Below, piece by piece: positions 1-7,311 of a DNA stretch of 13,936 bases. Every line of letters begins with the position of its first letter. Position 1 is the first letter of the stretch. The position numbers and the translations under genes are program-made. The notes below the pieces were generated by a model that searched no databases, had not been told where the DNA came from, and worked only from the letters and a program-made list of their open reading frames with translations. Where the stretch lies: assembly GCA_024860865.1 (NCBI GenBank), contig JACRDV010000103.1, positions 1 through 13,936 of the forward strand. Direction: 5' to 3'. The stretch is from Methanobacteriota archaeon (GTDB lineage Archaea; JACRDV01).

Positions 1-2
1 AC

Positions 3-1919
3 TCAAGCTTCTTTCAGCTTGCGTTCCAATATCTGGCTCACTAGTTTTCCATCTGCGCGACCTTGAACTCTCTCCATAATTATGCCCATTAAAGGTTTCG
101 CTGCGCGAGGCCCTTTTGATTGAATTATAGCTTTATTTTCATCTATAACTTTTTGGACCAATTGTTCAAGTTCTTCTTCAGTGATTAGTTTTAACTTTAA
201 GGTCTTTAATATTTCATCAGCAGTTTTACTTGGAAAAAGCGCCAATTCCCTTAAGAGTTGCGGAATTCCTTCCTTCACAAGTTTGTTATTTTCAACTAAT
301 ACAAAAATTTGTTTTAAATGATTAACTGTGATGTTCTCAACTGGGATGTTTTCTTTTTTTAGCTCTGGGATAGTCGACTCAAGCGTGCGAGCAATTATAG
401 TAGGGCTTACTTTATATGTTTCAATTAATTCTTCAAAAAATTTTAAATTTTTAGAGCGTACCATTTGGAAAGCTAGTTCTTCGCTTAGCCCATGGTCTTC
501 TACAAATCGTTTCATCTTATCTTCCGGTAGCTCTGGTAGTTTTTGTTTAATTGCAGATAATCTTTCAGGTGTTATAACAATAGGCGCTATGTCAGTCTCG
601 GGATACATCCTCGCTGCTCCAGGTAAAGGCCTCATGTACTCTGTGTTACCATCTTGAAGAGCCCTCCTTGTTTCAACTGGTATCTCCGTAATTGCTTGCC
701 TTGCTCTATCAACAACTGCCTTCAAAGCTTTCTCAGCTTTGTCGAATGAGTCAGCTACTATAACAACGGCATCATTTTTATTTGCATTAACATGCTTTAT
801 TATTAAATCGACTTCTGTTTCAGGGATACCAAAGGCAGGCAATTCATCGGTGTGAATAATTCCGCCAACGCCTCCAATAACCTTTGCATAATCTGATAAT
901 TCAGTTCCAAATCTCCTGCCAGGTTGAATCTCTCTGCCAAGTAAGCCTCCAAACCCTATTAGTCTTAAAGCTAAAATTTTGCAACCTTTTTCAAGCGCTT
1001 TTTTCAAAATTTTCGATTGAGTTTTAGAGAGGAGATGTGTCAAGTCAGAAAAATCACTAGTAACTTTCGAAAGGTCGACATTTCTTTTTTTCAATTCATC
1101 TCGAATTTTAAGAAGTTCAACTTGTCTTTTTACTTCGTTTTCAATTATCTTTGGGACCAAACTGAGTTCCTGAACCCCCTTGACTTCAACTCTAGCTCCA
1201 TTTTTAATTGAAATATTTAAGTCCTGGCGAATTGTTCCGATTCCGCGCTTAACTTTTTCAGTCGCTCGCAAAATTAAGCCAACTTTAAAAACAGCTTCTT
1301 TTGCTTGTTCGGGCGAATGGATGTCGGGGCTGCTACCAATTTCAATCAAAGGGATCCCAAGCCTATTTAATCGATATCTTGCAGTTGTTTGAGTTGTTTC
1401 AATTATCCTGGCGGCTTCTTCCTCTAAACAAATTGTTGGAATTCCAACTTTTCCTCCTTTAGTTTCTATATAGCCATCAGTTGCGATGAATGCAGTCCGT
1501 TGAAAACCTGAAGTATTTGAGCCATCGATAACTGTTTTTCTCATGACGTGAATTTCATCAACTACTTTCGCATTTAAAAGCTGAGCAACTTCAATTGTTA
1601 TATCAATTGAAACTTGGTTAGGCTCATGCGGTGGCTCTTCGTCGTATTCAACGTCGCAGGTAGAATTAGAATATCCTTCATAAACGAATTCTCTTGCTCT
1701 TAACCATTCGTGCATAGCTGCAAGATCAACTATACCTGTTTCCCCCGGAACTGGTCTTAACCTTCTATTAAAAACCACATCGGGCGGATCGTCTCTTAAC
1801 TCAGTTGGACAATTGCAAAACAGCTTAGCTTTAGTTGCAAGTTGTTGGTGAATTTCAAATCCGCATTTTAGTCCAAGTGCCTTATAATCGAAGTTGATTC
1901 TATTTCCCTCCTCTGTCAT
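3..1919 (-). CDS. gatE: Glu-tRNA(Gln) amidotransferase subunit E
   Basis: GatE is the tRNA-binding kinase/transamidase subunit of the archaeal GatDE complex. It activates the glutamate on misacylated Glu-tRNA(Gln) and converts it to Gln-tRNA(Gln) with ammonia released by GatD. The 638-residue protein is full length for the family. The GatB/E core opens with GFEIHQQLATKAKLFC (residues 20-35) and a CNC pair (35-37) of the zinc region. The VEYDEEPPHEPN stretch (90-101) and the MRPLPGAARMYPETDIAP block (429-446) are typical. An AspRS-like GAD insertion lies at about 285-405 (GRRFGTELSDYAKVIGG) and separates GatE from GatB. The helical/YqeY tail follows from about 450, ending with KGPRAAKPLMG near 602-612. 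The ATG has no Shine-Dalgarno sequence. The stop TGA lies two bases from the window edge, so the gene is complete. gatD is not visible in the window. Confidence 0.97.
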   Translation of the reverse strand: MTEEGNRINFDYKALGLKCGFEIHQQLATKAKLFCNCPTELRDDPPDVVFNRRLRPVPGETGIVDLAAMHEWLRAREFVYEGYSNSTCDVEYDEEPPHEPNQVSIDITIEVAQLLNAKVVDEIHVMRKTVIDGSNTSGFQRTAFIATDGYIETKGGKVGIPTICLEEEAARIIETTQTTARYRLNRLGIPLIEIGSSPDIHSPEQAKEAVFKVGLILRATEKVKRGIGTIRQDLNISIKNGARVEVKGVQELSLVPKIIENEVKRQVELLKIRDELKKRNVDLSKVTSDFSDLTHLLSKTQSKILKKALEKGCKILALRLIGFGGLLGREIQPGRRFGTELSDYAKVIGGVGGIIHTDELPAFGIPETEVDLIIKHVNANKNDAVVIVADSFDKAEKALKAVVDRARQAITEIPVETRRALQDGNTEYMRPLPGAARMYPETDIAPIVITPERLSAIKQKLPELPEDKMKRFVEDHGLSEELAFQMVRSKNLKFFEELIETYKVSPTIIARTLESTIPELKKENIPVENITVNHLKQIFVLVENNKLVKEGIPQLLRELALFPSKTADEILKTLKLKLITEEELEQLVQKVIDENKAIIQSKGPRAAKPLMGIIMERVQGRADGKLVSQILERKLKEA

Positions 1920-2092
1920 ATAGCTTAAAATTTAGTTAGTGATTCTTCATTTTAACTTAGCCATTTGGGCTCCTAATTGCATAGTGTAAAAACAGGGCAA
2001 ATTTAATTTAGGTATTTTAAATTTCTATTCGCTCTTTATGATTGCTTCCAAAACTGCAAATAATAGAAAAATAGCAAGTAAGTTTAAAAAAA
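1920..2092. other. pan-gatE intergenic region
   Basis: This 173-base AT-rich spacer separates pan from the downstream gatE, both on the minus strand. Read on the minus strand, it begins with T-rich sequence just after the pan stop (T-runs at about 2062-2075 and 2085-2092), which could end pan transcripts. A TTTAAAATA-like element near 2013-2022 is the best TATA candidate for gatE and would leave a leader of roughly 70 bases. I see no gene and no convincing hairpin. Confidence 0.4.
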
Positions 2093-3325
2093 TTATCCGA
2101 ACATCACGCCAGCTGCTTCCCTTTTTCTCTCTCCAAATTTAGTGCTACCTAGCACTTTAATAACTGCTTGATCGAAATCAGCCATTGTTACTTTTTCTCT
2201 CTCTTCCCTTATGGCAAACATACCCGCTTCAGTACAAATTGCTTTAATATCTGCACCTGAAGCCCCATCTGTAATTGATGCCAATTTTTCGATGCTAAAA
2301 TCTTCAGACAAATTAATCTTTTTAGTATGGATCTTGAATATTTCAACCCGCCCTCTAAAATTGGGTAGAGGAACTTCAATAAACCTATCAAACCTGCCTG
2401 GTCTAAGGATAGCTGGGTCTAAGATATCGGACCTGTTAGTTGCCCCTATAATTTTGACCTCTCCTCTCGGATCAAACCCATCCATCTCCGCAAGCAACTG
2501 CATCAAAGTTCTTTGCACTTCACGGTCTCCGCTTGTTGCAGTCTCTAATCTCTTAGCCGCAATAGCATCTAACTCATCGATGAAAATTATACTAGGAGCT
2601 TTTTCTCTAGCAAGTTGAAATACCTCTCTAACTAATCGAGCTCCTTCACCAATATATTTCTGAACTAATTCAGATCCAATTATTTTTATGAAAGTTGCTT
2701 CTGTTTCATGAGCAACTCCTTTTCCAAGCAGAGTTTTTCCAGTTCCAGGCGGGCCGTACAATAGAACTCCCTTAGGCGGCTCGATTCCAACTTTTTCGAA
2801 TAAGTCTGGCCTTTTCAATGGAAGTTCGATCGTTTCTCTAATTTCATTTATTTGCTCTTCCAATCCGCCTATATCCTCATAAGTTATTTTAGGTCGCTCA
2901 TCGATTTCCATTCCAAGAACCATCGGATCCTTTTCAGTTGGCAAGACTCCAACAATTGCAAAAGACTGTTGATTTAGAGCAACTCGCGCACCTGGAACCA
3001 AATCTTTTCTATCAATAAACTGTGAAACAGTAACCACAAAGTTTGGACCTGTAGAACTTTTTACAATTATTCTATCATCATTTAGCGAATCAATGACTGT
3101 TGCAACTACTAAAGGTAAACTCTTAAGACGCTCGAGTTCACTGCGGAATTTTCTAAGTTCTCGCTCCAGCCGAATCCTTTCGCTTTCAATATATCGCTTC
3201 TCAGTTTCTAACCTGCGATTCTCATCTTTCATCTGCGAGATAAGTGTTTCTAGCTGCCGCAAACGGTTTAACAAATATTCAGAGAATTCACCGCGGTCTT
3301 GAGATACTTCAGCAATATCTGCCAT
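2093..3325 (-). CDS. pan: Proteasome-activating nucleotidase (PAN), AAA ATPase
   Basis: PAN is a hexameric ATPase that unfolds substrates and threads them into the 20S proteasome in the cytoplasm. The 410-residue protein has the full family layout: an N-terminal coiled coil (about 15-70, dense in E, R and L), an OB-fold ring (about 72-130) and an AAA module. Walker A is GPPGTGKT (191-198), pore loop 1 is KYIGEG (223-228), Walker B is IIFIDELD (246-253) and sensor 1 is GATN (294-297). The RPGRFDR arginine-finger segment is 308-314. The C-terminus reads VMFG, a hydrophobic-Phe-X variant of the hydrophobic-Tyr-X motif that docks on the 20S ring. After Walker A it has [11 protein letters not shown], where two alanines usual in the family are glycines. 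The first ATG is used; an in-frame stop lies four codons upstream and no SD sits next to the start. Confidence 0.97.
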   Translation of the reverse strand: MADIAEVSQDRGEFSEYLLNRLRQLETLISQMKDENRRLETEKRYIESERIRLERELRKFRSELERLKSLPLVVATVIDSLNDDRIIVKSSTGPNFVVTVSQFIDRKDLVPGARVALNQQSFAIVGVLPTEKDPMVLGMEIDERPKITYEDIGGLEEQINEIRETIELPLKRPDLFEKVGIEPPKGVLLYGPPGTGKTLLGKGVAHETEATFIKIIGSELVQKYIGEGARLVREVFQLAREKAPSIIFIDELDAIAAKRLETATSGDREVQRTLMQLLAEMDGFDPRGEVKIIGATNRSDILDPAILRPGRFDRFIEVPLPNFRGRVEIFKIHTKKINLSEDFSIEKLASITDGASGADIKAICTEAGMFAIREEREKVTMADFDQAVIKVLGSTKFGERKREAAGVMFG

Positions 3326-3358
3326 ATTTCTCAGTTAAATAAATGTAAGCTATCACCT

Positions 3359-3366
3359 CTATAAAG
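3359..3366 (-). promoter_or_regulatory. TATA-like box of pan
   Basis: On the minus strand this reads CTTTATAG, centred about 37 bases before the pan ATG. Usual archaeal spacing would put the transcript start about 10-15 bases before the ATG, giving a short leader. The match is short and unproven. Confidence 0.45.
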
Positions 3367-3408
3367 ATTTTGTCAGACTTACGACCGATAAAATTTTACT
3401 AAAAAAGA

Positions 3409-3416
3409 TTTATAAC
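3409..3416 (+). promoter_or_regulatory. TATA-like box of mbf1
   Basis: TTTATAAC is centred about 21 bases before the mbf1 ATG, which fits a leaderless or nearly leaderless transcript. No SD lies between it and the start. With the box at 3359-3366 it makes 3326-3433 a divergent promoter region for pan and the mbf1 cluster. Confidence 0.5.
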
Positions 3417-3433
3417 ATAACCAGGTTAGACAA

Positions 3434-3904
3434 ATGTTTTGCGAAATATGTGGTGTAAAGATAATTGGACAACCTTCGAAAATTTATGTTGAAGGAGCAG
3501 AACTGTTAGTCTGTCGAAACTGCGAACAATTTGGCTCCAAAAAGTGGTCAAGATATCCAACTGCAACTCAGATTAAAGTCAAACTTCCAAAAACGAAACC
3601 AAAGGAAGATCTATTTGCGCAACTTGATTTTGGGCTTATTGAAAACTACCCAGATATAATTCGTAGGGCTAGAGAGAAAAAGGGTTGGAGCCAAGAAGAT
3701 CTAGCCCGTAAAATTAACGAAAGACTTTCTGTGATCAAGCGAGTTGAACTTGGAAAAATGCCTCCAGATACTAAGTTAACTAAAAAACTCGAGAAGACTC
3801 TAGAGATAATTCTCACTGAAAAAATCCCAAAGGAGATAATTCCAAAGGAACCAAGTAAAGGCGAATTGACCATCGGGGATGTTATAGTAGTCAAGAAGAA
3901 GTAG
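3434..3904 (+). CDS. mbf1: Archaeal multiprotein-bridging factor 1 (zinc ribbon + XRE-type HTH)
   Basis: MBF1 is a conserved archaeal HTH protein associated with transcription and the small ribosomal subunit. Four cysteines (C3, C6, C27, C30) form an N-terminal zinc ribbon, followed by a basic linker. The Cro/C1-type HTH covers about 73-128, with IIRRAREKKGWSQEDLARKI and a turn at ERLSVIKRVELG. The C-terminal GELTIGDVIVVKKK resembles the tail of other archaeal MBF1 proteins. The 156-residue length is normal. It is the first gene of a plus-strand cluster with the tsaC-like gene 11 bases downstream. The ATG lies just after a TATA-like box and has no SD, so it is probably leaderless. The stop is TAG. 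Confidence 0.93.
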   Translation: MFCEICGVKIIGQPSKIYVEGAELLVCRNCEQFGSKKWSRYPTATQIKVKLPKTKPKEDLFAQLDFGLIENYPDIIRRAREKKGWSQEDLARKINERLSVIKRVELGKMPPDTKLTKKLEKTLEIILTEKIPKEIIPKEPSKGELTIGDVIVVKKK

Positions 3905-3915
3905 CAGGGATAACC

Positions 3916-4563
3916 ATGGCTGTTATCATGCATATCAGTGCCCATCAAATTGACTTAGAAAAAATTAAACGAGTTGCAGAAATAATTCGCAACAAGGGGC
4001 TAGTTGTTTATCCCACTGAAACTTTATATGGACTTGGTGCAAATGCATTAGATGCACAAGCTATATTAAAAGTTTTTAATGTAAAACAGCGATCGCTTTC
4101 AAGACCAATAACTCTTGCTGTAGCTGATGAAAAAATGTTAGAAAAAGTTGCTGAAGTAAATGATTTGACAAAAAAGATTGTACATACATGCTTGCCGGGT
4201 CCTCTGTCACTATTGTTAAATAAAAAAGAAATAGTACCAAAGGAATTAACATGCGGACAAACAAAAGTAGGAATTAGAATCCCCGATCATCCTGTTGCAC
4301 TTTCTCTTATTCGCGTTTTAGGCATTCCAATAACTGCAACTAGTGCAAATATTTCGGGTCAACCAGCTCCAGTTTCTGCTGAAGAAGCTAACAAACAAAT
4401 CGGAAAAAAAGTTGATTTAATAATAGACAGTGGATTAACAAAAATTGGTCAGCCTTCAACAATAATTGATCTGACGCTTGATCCTCCAAGAGTTATTAGA
4501 AGCGGAGCATTTCCAGTTGAGAAACTCCAAACTTTAGTTGAAAAACTCAAAATTACAATATAA
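3916..4563 (+). CDS. tsaC: Threonylcarbamoyl-AMP synthase (YrdC/Sua5 family)
   Basis: This enzyme makes threonylcarbamoyl-AMP from threonine, bicarbonate and ATP, the first step of t6A37 modification in ANN-decoding tRNAs. The 215 residues form a single YrdC domain. VVYPTETLYGLGANA (30-44) is the nucleotide/threonine-binding strand. The conserved basic pair lies in KQRSLSRP (57-64). CLPGPLSLLL (92-101), VGIRIPDHP (118-126) and ATSANISGQPAP (141-152) are the other family blocks. It ends in the PSTIIDLT...VIRSGAF segment. The extra C-terminal Sua5 domain found in many archaeal homologues (about 340 residues) is absent, so it resembles TsaC/YrdC by architecture. A second in-frame ATG at 3928 is possible. 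The first was chosen because it lies 11 bases after mbf1, although no clear SD supports either. Confidence 0.93.
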   Translation: MAVIMHISAHQIDLEKIKRVAEIIRNKGLVVYPTETLYGLGANALDAQAILKVFNVKQRSLSRPITLAVADEKMLEKVAEVNDLTKKIVHTCLPGPLSLLLNKKEIVPKELTCGQTKVGIRIPDHPVALSLIRVLGIPITATSANISGQPAPVSAEEANKQIGKKVDLIIDSGLTKIGQPSTIIDLTLDPPRVIRSGAFPVEKLQTLVEKLKITI

Positions 4564-4580
4564 TACTTAAGTTGATTCAA

Positions 4581-5477
4581 ATGCTCACACCAGAAGAAAT
4601 TGAAACTTATAGACAAGCTGGGAAAATTGCGGCTGAAATCAGAGAAAGAGTTCGAAATATTATTAAACCTGGTCTAAAGCTGCTCGAATTAGCAGAAGCA
4701 GTAGAGAATATGACCTTTGAAAAGGGGGCTAAACCAGCTTTTCCTTGTAATGTCTCGGTCAATGATATAGCAGCCCACTACTCTCCTCCTGTAAATGACA
4801 CAACTATAATCAAAGAAAAAGATCTGGTCAAACTGGACCTTGGAGTCCACATCAGAGGATGTATAGCAGATACCGCTGTTAGCGTCGGGGTTGATAATTC
4901 TCATCAAGCTTTAATCAAAGCGGCAGAAGATGCTTTAGAAGCAGCTATTAAGATCATTAAACCAAATATTCCAACAAATCGAATCGGCGAGGCGATTGAA
5001 ACAACAATTAAAAAATTTGGGTTTTCCCCTATTGGGGATTTAACTGGACACGCTATGGCTCGTTATAATTTGCACTCCGGGATTACCATTCCAAACGTAA
5101 AAACACCTTTTGGCGATCTTTTGAAAGTTGGAGATGTAATCGCAATTGAACCATTTGCTACGAATTCAGTAGGTAAAATTGTTGAGAACAACTATGCCTA
5201 CATTTATAGCTTTTTGCGGGAGAGACCTGTCAGATTGCAAGAATCAAAAAAGATTCTTCAAGTTATTAAAGAGAAATATGGTGCGCTTCCATTTGCAGAG
5301 CGATGGTTAACAAAAGAAGTCCAAGGAACTAAACTTAGGATTGCCTTAAAACTATTGCTCAATTCTGGCGTGATCAGAGCATATCCGATATTGAGAGAAA
5401 AAAATAGAGGTTTAGTTTCTCAAGCTGAGCATACTGTCATAATAACTGAAACTGGTTGCGAAGTAATTACTCGCTAA
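4581..5477 (+). CDS. map: Methionine aminopeptidase, type II
   Basis: Map removes the initiator methionine from new proteins. The archaeal type II fold is shown by 298 residues and the long insertion late in the catalytic domain (about 205-270). Numbered from the ATG at 4581, the metal ligands are D86 in KLDLGVHIRG, D97 in IADTAV, H157 in LTGHAM, E190 in AIEPFA and E283 in QAEHTVI. H66 in AAHYSPP is the usual substrate-side histidine. The frame can be extended by three codons to a TTG at 4572, but the ATG gives the family-like start MLTPEEIETYRQAG. It follows the tsaC-like gene by 17 bases, so the three genes are probably co-transcribed. No SD is visible. Confidence 0.95.
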   Translation: MLTPEEIETYRQAGKIAAEIRERVRNIIKPGLKLLELAEAVENMTFEKGAKPAFPCNVSVNDIAAHYSPPVNDTTIIKEKDLVKLDLGVHIRGCIADTAVSVGVDNSHQALIKAAEDALEAAIKIIKPNIPTNRIGEAIETTIKKFGFSPIGDLTGHAMARYNLHSGITIPNVKTPFGDLLKVGDVIAIEPFATNSVGKIVENNYAYIYSFLRERPVRLQESKKILQVIKEKYGALPFAERWLTKEVQGTKLRIALKLLLNSGVIRAYPILREKNRGLVSQAEHTVIITETGCEVITR

Positions 5478-5508
5478 ATATTTTTAGAGGAAACTTAGGA
5501 ATTATTGG

Positions 5509-5517
5509 AAATATAAG
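5509..5517 (+). promoter_or_regulatory. TATA-like box before the membrane regulator
   Basis: AAATATAAG is centred about 34 bases before the ATG at 5547, leaving room for a short leader that includes the AAGGAA ribosome-binding sequence at 5533-5538. It suggests the regulator has its own promoter rather than only read-through from map. Confidence 0.4.
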
Positions 5518-5546
5518 AAAATACAATTCAAAAAGGAACTAAGTGT

Positions 5547-6476
5547 ATGTATTCTTTTAAAGCAATAATTAAATTATTATTAGTTTTTCTAGTAATAGTT
5601 CAAATTTCAGCAGCCCAAGAATTGCCGTTTGAATCATTCACTGAAGAGACGAATCTGCCCTCAGGTATAATTGAGATTAAAATCCAAGAAAATGGCTGGG
5701 TTTCGGTTAGAGCTGGAATTGTTGCCTATGGTCGCACTGAATTAAGCCTACCCTACAAAACAGATAACCTAGAGGTGTTTGATGCTGAAGGTACGCTGCC
5801 TTATACCAAAAATAAAACTATTTTGGTTTTCACTCCAAGAGCAAACGAAACTTATATCTCATTTTCAACTGATGCCTTAACTTCCAAAAGTGGTTCAATA
5901 TGGGTTTTAAATTTCACTTCTCCAACTTTATTTGAAATGCTAGAGATTAATGTCTATTTATCAAATGCTATACTAAGAAGCTCTGAATCTTATCCTAAAA
6001 CTGAACCTTTCGTTGAACCATTCAACAATCAAATAAAAATTTCATGGCTAGTCTTTGCTCCAGATGAGCTTGATTTCACAATAAAATATCAGTTAAAAAC
6101 AGCAGAAGTCTACAAAAACCAATGGTTAATGCTATTAGGAACAATTTTAATTTTAATTGGAGCAATTAGTGGGATTATCTATTTAAAAAGAAGAAAAATG
6201 TTGCCAAAAAGTCAACTTCAGGTTATTCCCCCAGCCCTTAAAGTTATTTTGCCAACATTAGATGAAAAAGAAAGAAAAATTATAGAAGAATTATTGAAAG
6301 CTGGTGGAAAAACTACACAGGCTAAATTATTTCACCTAACTGGACTTCCCAAATCCAGTTTACACAGGATTCTAAAGGAACTTGAAAATAAGAATTTAAT
6401 TAAAATCACTGAGATCGGAAAAACAAATCTAGTGGAGTTAGCAGGTAAGTCACTCGGAGAAAATGTTCCAAAATAA
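5547..6476 (+). CDS. Membrane-anchored winged-helix transcription regulator
   Basis: This is a predicted one-component regulator with an outside sensor and an inside DNA-binding domain. Residues 1-23 form a signal peptide or first membrane segment (IIKLLLVFLVIVQISA). Residues 24-190 are a beta-rich, threonine/serine-containing outer domain. A transmembrane helix runs from about 193 to 213 and is followed by KRRK, which places the C-terminus in the cytoplasm. A winged helix covers about 237-300, with TQAKLFHLTGLPKSSLHRIL as the recognition part and a hydrophobic wing ITEIGKTNLVEL. This architecture matches archaeal membrane-associated regulators grouped from memory under COG2512. The outer domain has no ligand-binding motif I recognise. 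The neighbouring secreted gene with its boxed upstream region is the obvious candidate target, but that is inference. A weak SD (AAGGAA) precedes the ATG. Confidence 0.8.
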   Translation: MYSFKAIIKLLLVFLVIVQISAAQELPFESFTEETNLPSGIIEIKIQENGWVSVRAGIVAYGRTELSLPYKTDNLEVFDAEGTLPYTKNKTILVFTPRANETYISFSTDALTSKSGSIWVLNFTSPTLFEMLEINVYLSNAILRSSESYPKTEPFVEPFNNQIKISWLVFAPDELDFTIKYQLKTAEVYKNQWLMLLGTILILIGAISGIIYLKRRKMLPKSQLQVIPPALKVILPTLDEKERKIIEELLKAGGKTTQAKLFHLTGLPKSSLHRILKELENKNLIKITEIGKTNLVELAGKSLGENVPK

Positions 6477-6534
6477 TTATTTTCGTTCCAAATTGTCCCT
6501 AGAAAGTTCCAGGATGGATATTTCGTTCGTTCCG
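6465..6534 (+). promoter_or_regulatory. Array of phased GTTC boxes, candidate operator
   Basis: GTTCC or GTTCG boxes start at 6465, 6485, 6506 and 6525, with steps of 20, 21 and 19 bases, close to two DNA helical turns each. A fifth overlapping GTTCC starts at 6529 and a degenerate GTCCC at 6495 falls on the half-step. TTTCGTTC occurs at 6481-6488 and again at 6521-6528. The array spans the end of the regulator gene and the upstream region of the secreted gene, so it looks like a cooperative protein-binding site. The binding protein is unknown. Confidence 0.4.
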
Positions 6535-6549
6535 TATAATTTTAAAGCT

Positions 6550-6555
6550 GGTGAT
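6550..6555 (+). promoter_or_regulatory. Ribosome-binding site of the secreted-protein gene
   Basis: GGTGAT matches the 3' end of archaeal 16S rRNA and stands 5 bases before the ATG at 6561. It supports that start over the ATG at 6554, which is out of frame and inside this element. Confidence 0.6.
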
Positions 6556-6560
6556 GAAAA

Positions 6561-7094
6561 ATGAAAAAATCCATAATCGGAGCTATAATTGCGACAATCG
6601 CTCTATTTTCAGGGATGGCCTATCCAGCTTTTGCTCAGCCTCAGCAAGATGTTCCTCATCCCAAGTGGTTTCCACTGTTTCCAGCCATCATGTATGAAGC
6701 GAAAGGGTTTGCATTTGAGGGCGGTGATACGAGCAAATACCATGTTTTTGGAATCAGAGTGACTAAAATACGGGTTCCTCCAGTAAGGGAAGGATGGTTC
6801 GAAGAAGAGGAGATAAACATATCTGAATTGCGAACAATGTATCGGGGATTCGCGAAGATAGGGTCTGATATCTACCGACTTGAGAACATAACGATAAGTG
6901 ATAATGTATTCTCGGCCAAGTTAGTTAAGCGCATGCAAAATGCCACACAGGTAACGGGTACAATAATGTTAACATCTCAGCGATATGAAGGCTTGCGCGT
7001 AGCTACAGGCGAAGCAAACATCAATGGGGTCAATTACAAACTCTTTTCATTAGTTTCAGTAAAACGCCCACATCCGCTTAGACCGGGTCCTTAG
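6561..7094 (+). CDS. Secreted protein of unknown function, 177 residues
   Basis: I do not recognise this family. Residues 1-25 are a classic Sec signal peptide (basic MKKS, hydrophobic IIGAIIATIALFSG, then AFA before QP), so the mature protein of about 152 residues is exported. The mature start is rich in proline and aromatics (VPHPKWFPLFPAIMYEA). The middle looks like beta strands, with FGIRVTKIRV, MYRGFAKIGSDIYRLENITI, and TGTIMLTSQRYEGLRVATGEA near 132-152. It ends in RPHPLRPGP. There is no membrane anchor, cysteine or catalytic motif. GC content is about 46% in sampled stretches, against about 30% in the genes on either side, which suggests a different origin or codon selection. It follows the membrane regulator on the same strand by 84 bases and has a good SD. 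Confidence 0.75.
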   Translation: MKKSIIGAIIATIALFSGMAYPAFAQPQQDVPHPKWFPLFPAIMYEAKGFAFEGGDTSKYHVFGIRVTKIRVPPVREGWFEEEEINISELRTMYRGFAKIGSDIYRLENITISDNVFSAKLVKRMQNATQVTGTIMLTSQRYEGLRVATGEANINGVNYKLFSLVSVKRPHPLRPGP

Positions 7095-7311
7095 TGCCTT
7101 CTAGACCAGGCCCTCCTTGATGCCTTAAGCAACTCAGCTCTTTTTTTCTTTCTTTATTTTTTTATTATTTGATCATTTGAAAAAATCAAATAAAAAGGCT
7201 GATTAAAAAAGCATTTGGTTAATTTTATCTTAATTTCGGTTAAAATTTTTAATCAAAATTTTAGTTGCATATTTATTTAAGTTAGTTTTTTAATAAAAAA
7301 CATCGGTCAAA
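7095..7311. other. AT-rich spacer with inverted repeats
   Basis: Besides the terminator, this 217-base spacer holds a perfect 9-base inverted repeat, TAAAATTTT (7241-7249) and AAAATTTTA (7255-7263), five bases apart. Because AAAATTTT is itself a palindrome, chance in AT-rich DNA is a fair explanation. TTTTTTAATAAAAA at 7286-7299 stands where a TATA box for the TTG-started gene at 7312 would be expected. I see no gene here. Confidence 0.4.
7139..7166 (+). terminator. T-run transcription terminator
   Basis: Three closely spaced T-runs (7141-7147, then a C-interrupted stretch, then 7157-7163) lie 45-70 bases after the secreted-protein stop. Oligo-T runs are the usual archaeal intrinsic termination signal. 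A stem of TTATTTGAT (7165-7173) with ATCAAATAA (7185-7193) and an 11-base loop follows directly and may add to it. Confidence 0.55.

Noticed and set aside
2211-2618. 135-codon open frame antisense to pan
   Set aside because: It lies wholly within the well-conserved pan gene, has no ribosome-binding site and its product has no family features; it is a by-product of pan codon use.
3352-3359. GAGGTGAT on the minus strand upstream of pan, a perfect SD-like sequence
   Set aside because: It stands 26 bases before the pan ATG, too far for an SD, and the codons after it give no usable start. It also overlaps the TATA-like element, so a transcript would probably not contain it.
4572-4580. TTG three codons upstream as the map start
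   Set aside because: The ATG at 4581 gives the usual family N-terminus and is the stronger start codon; neither has an SD.
7241-7263. Perfect 9-base AT inverted repeat as an operator
   Set aside because: AAAATTTT is self-complementary and the spacer is extremely AT-rich, so the repeat has little weight by itself.
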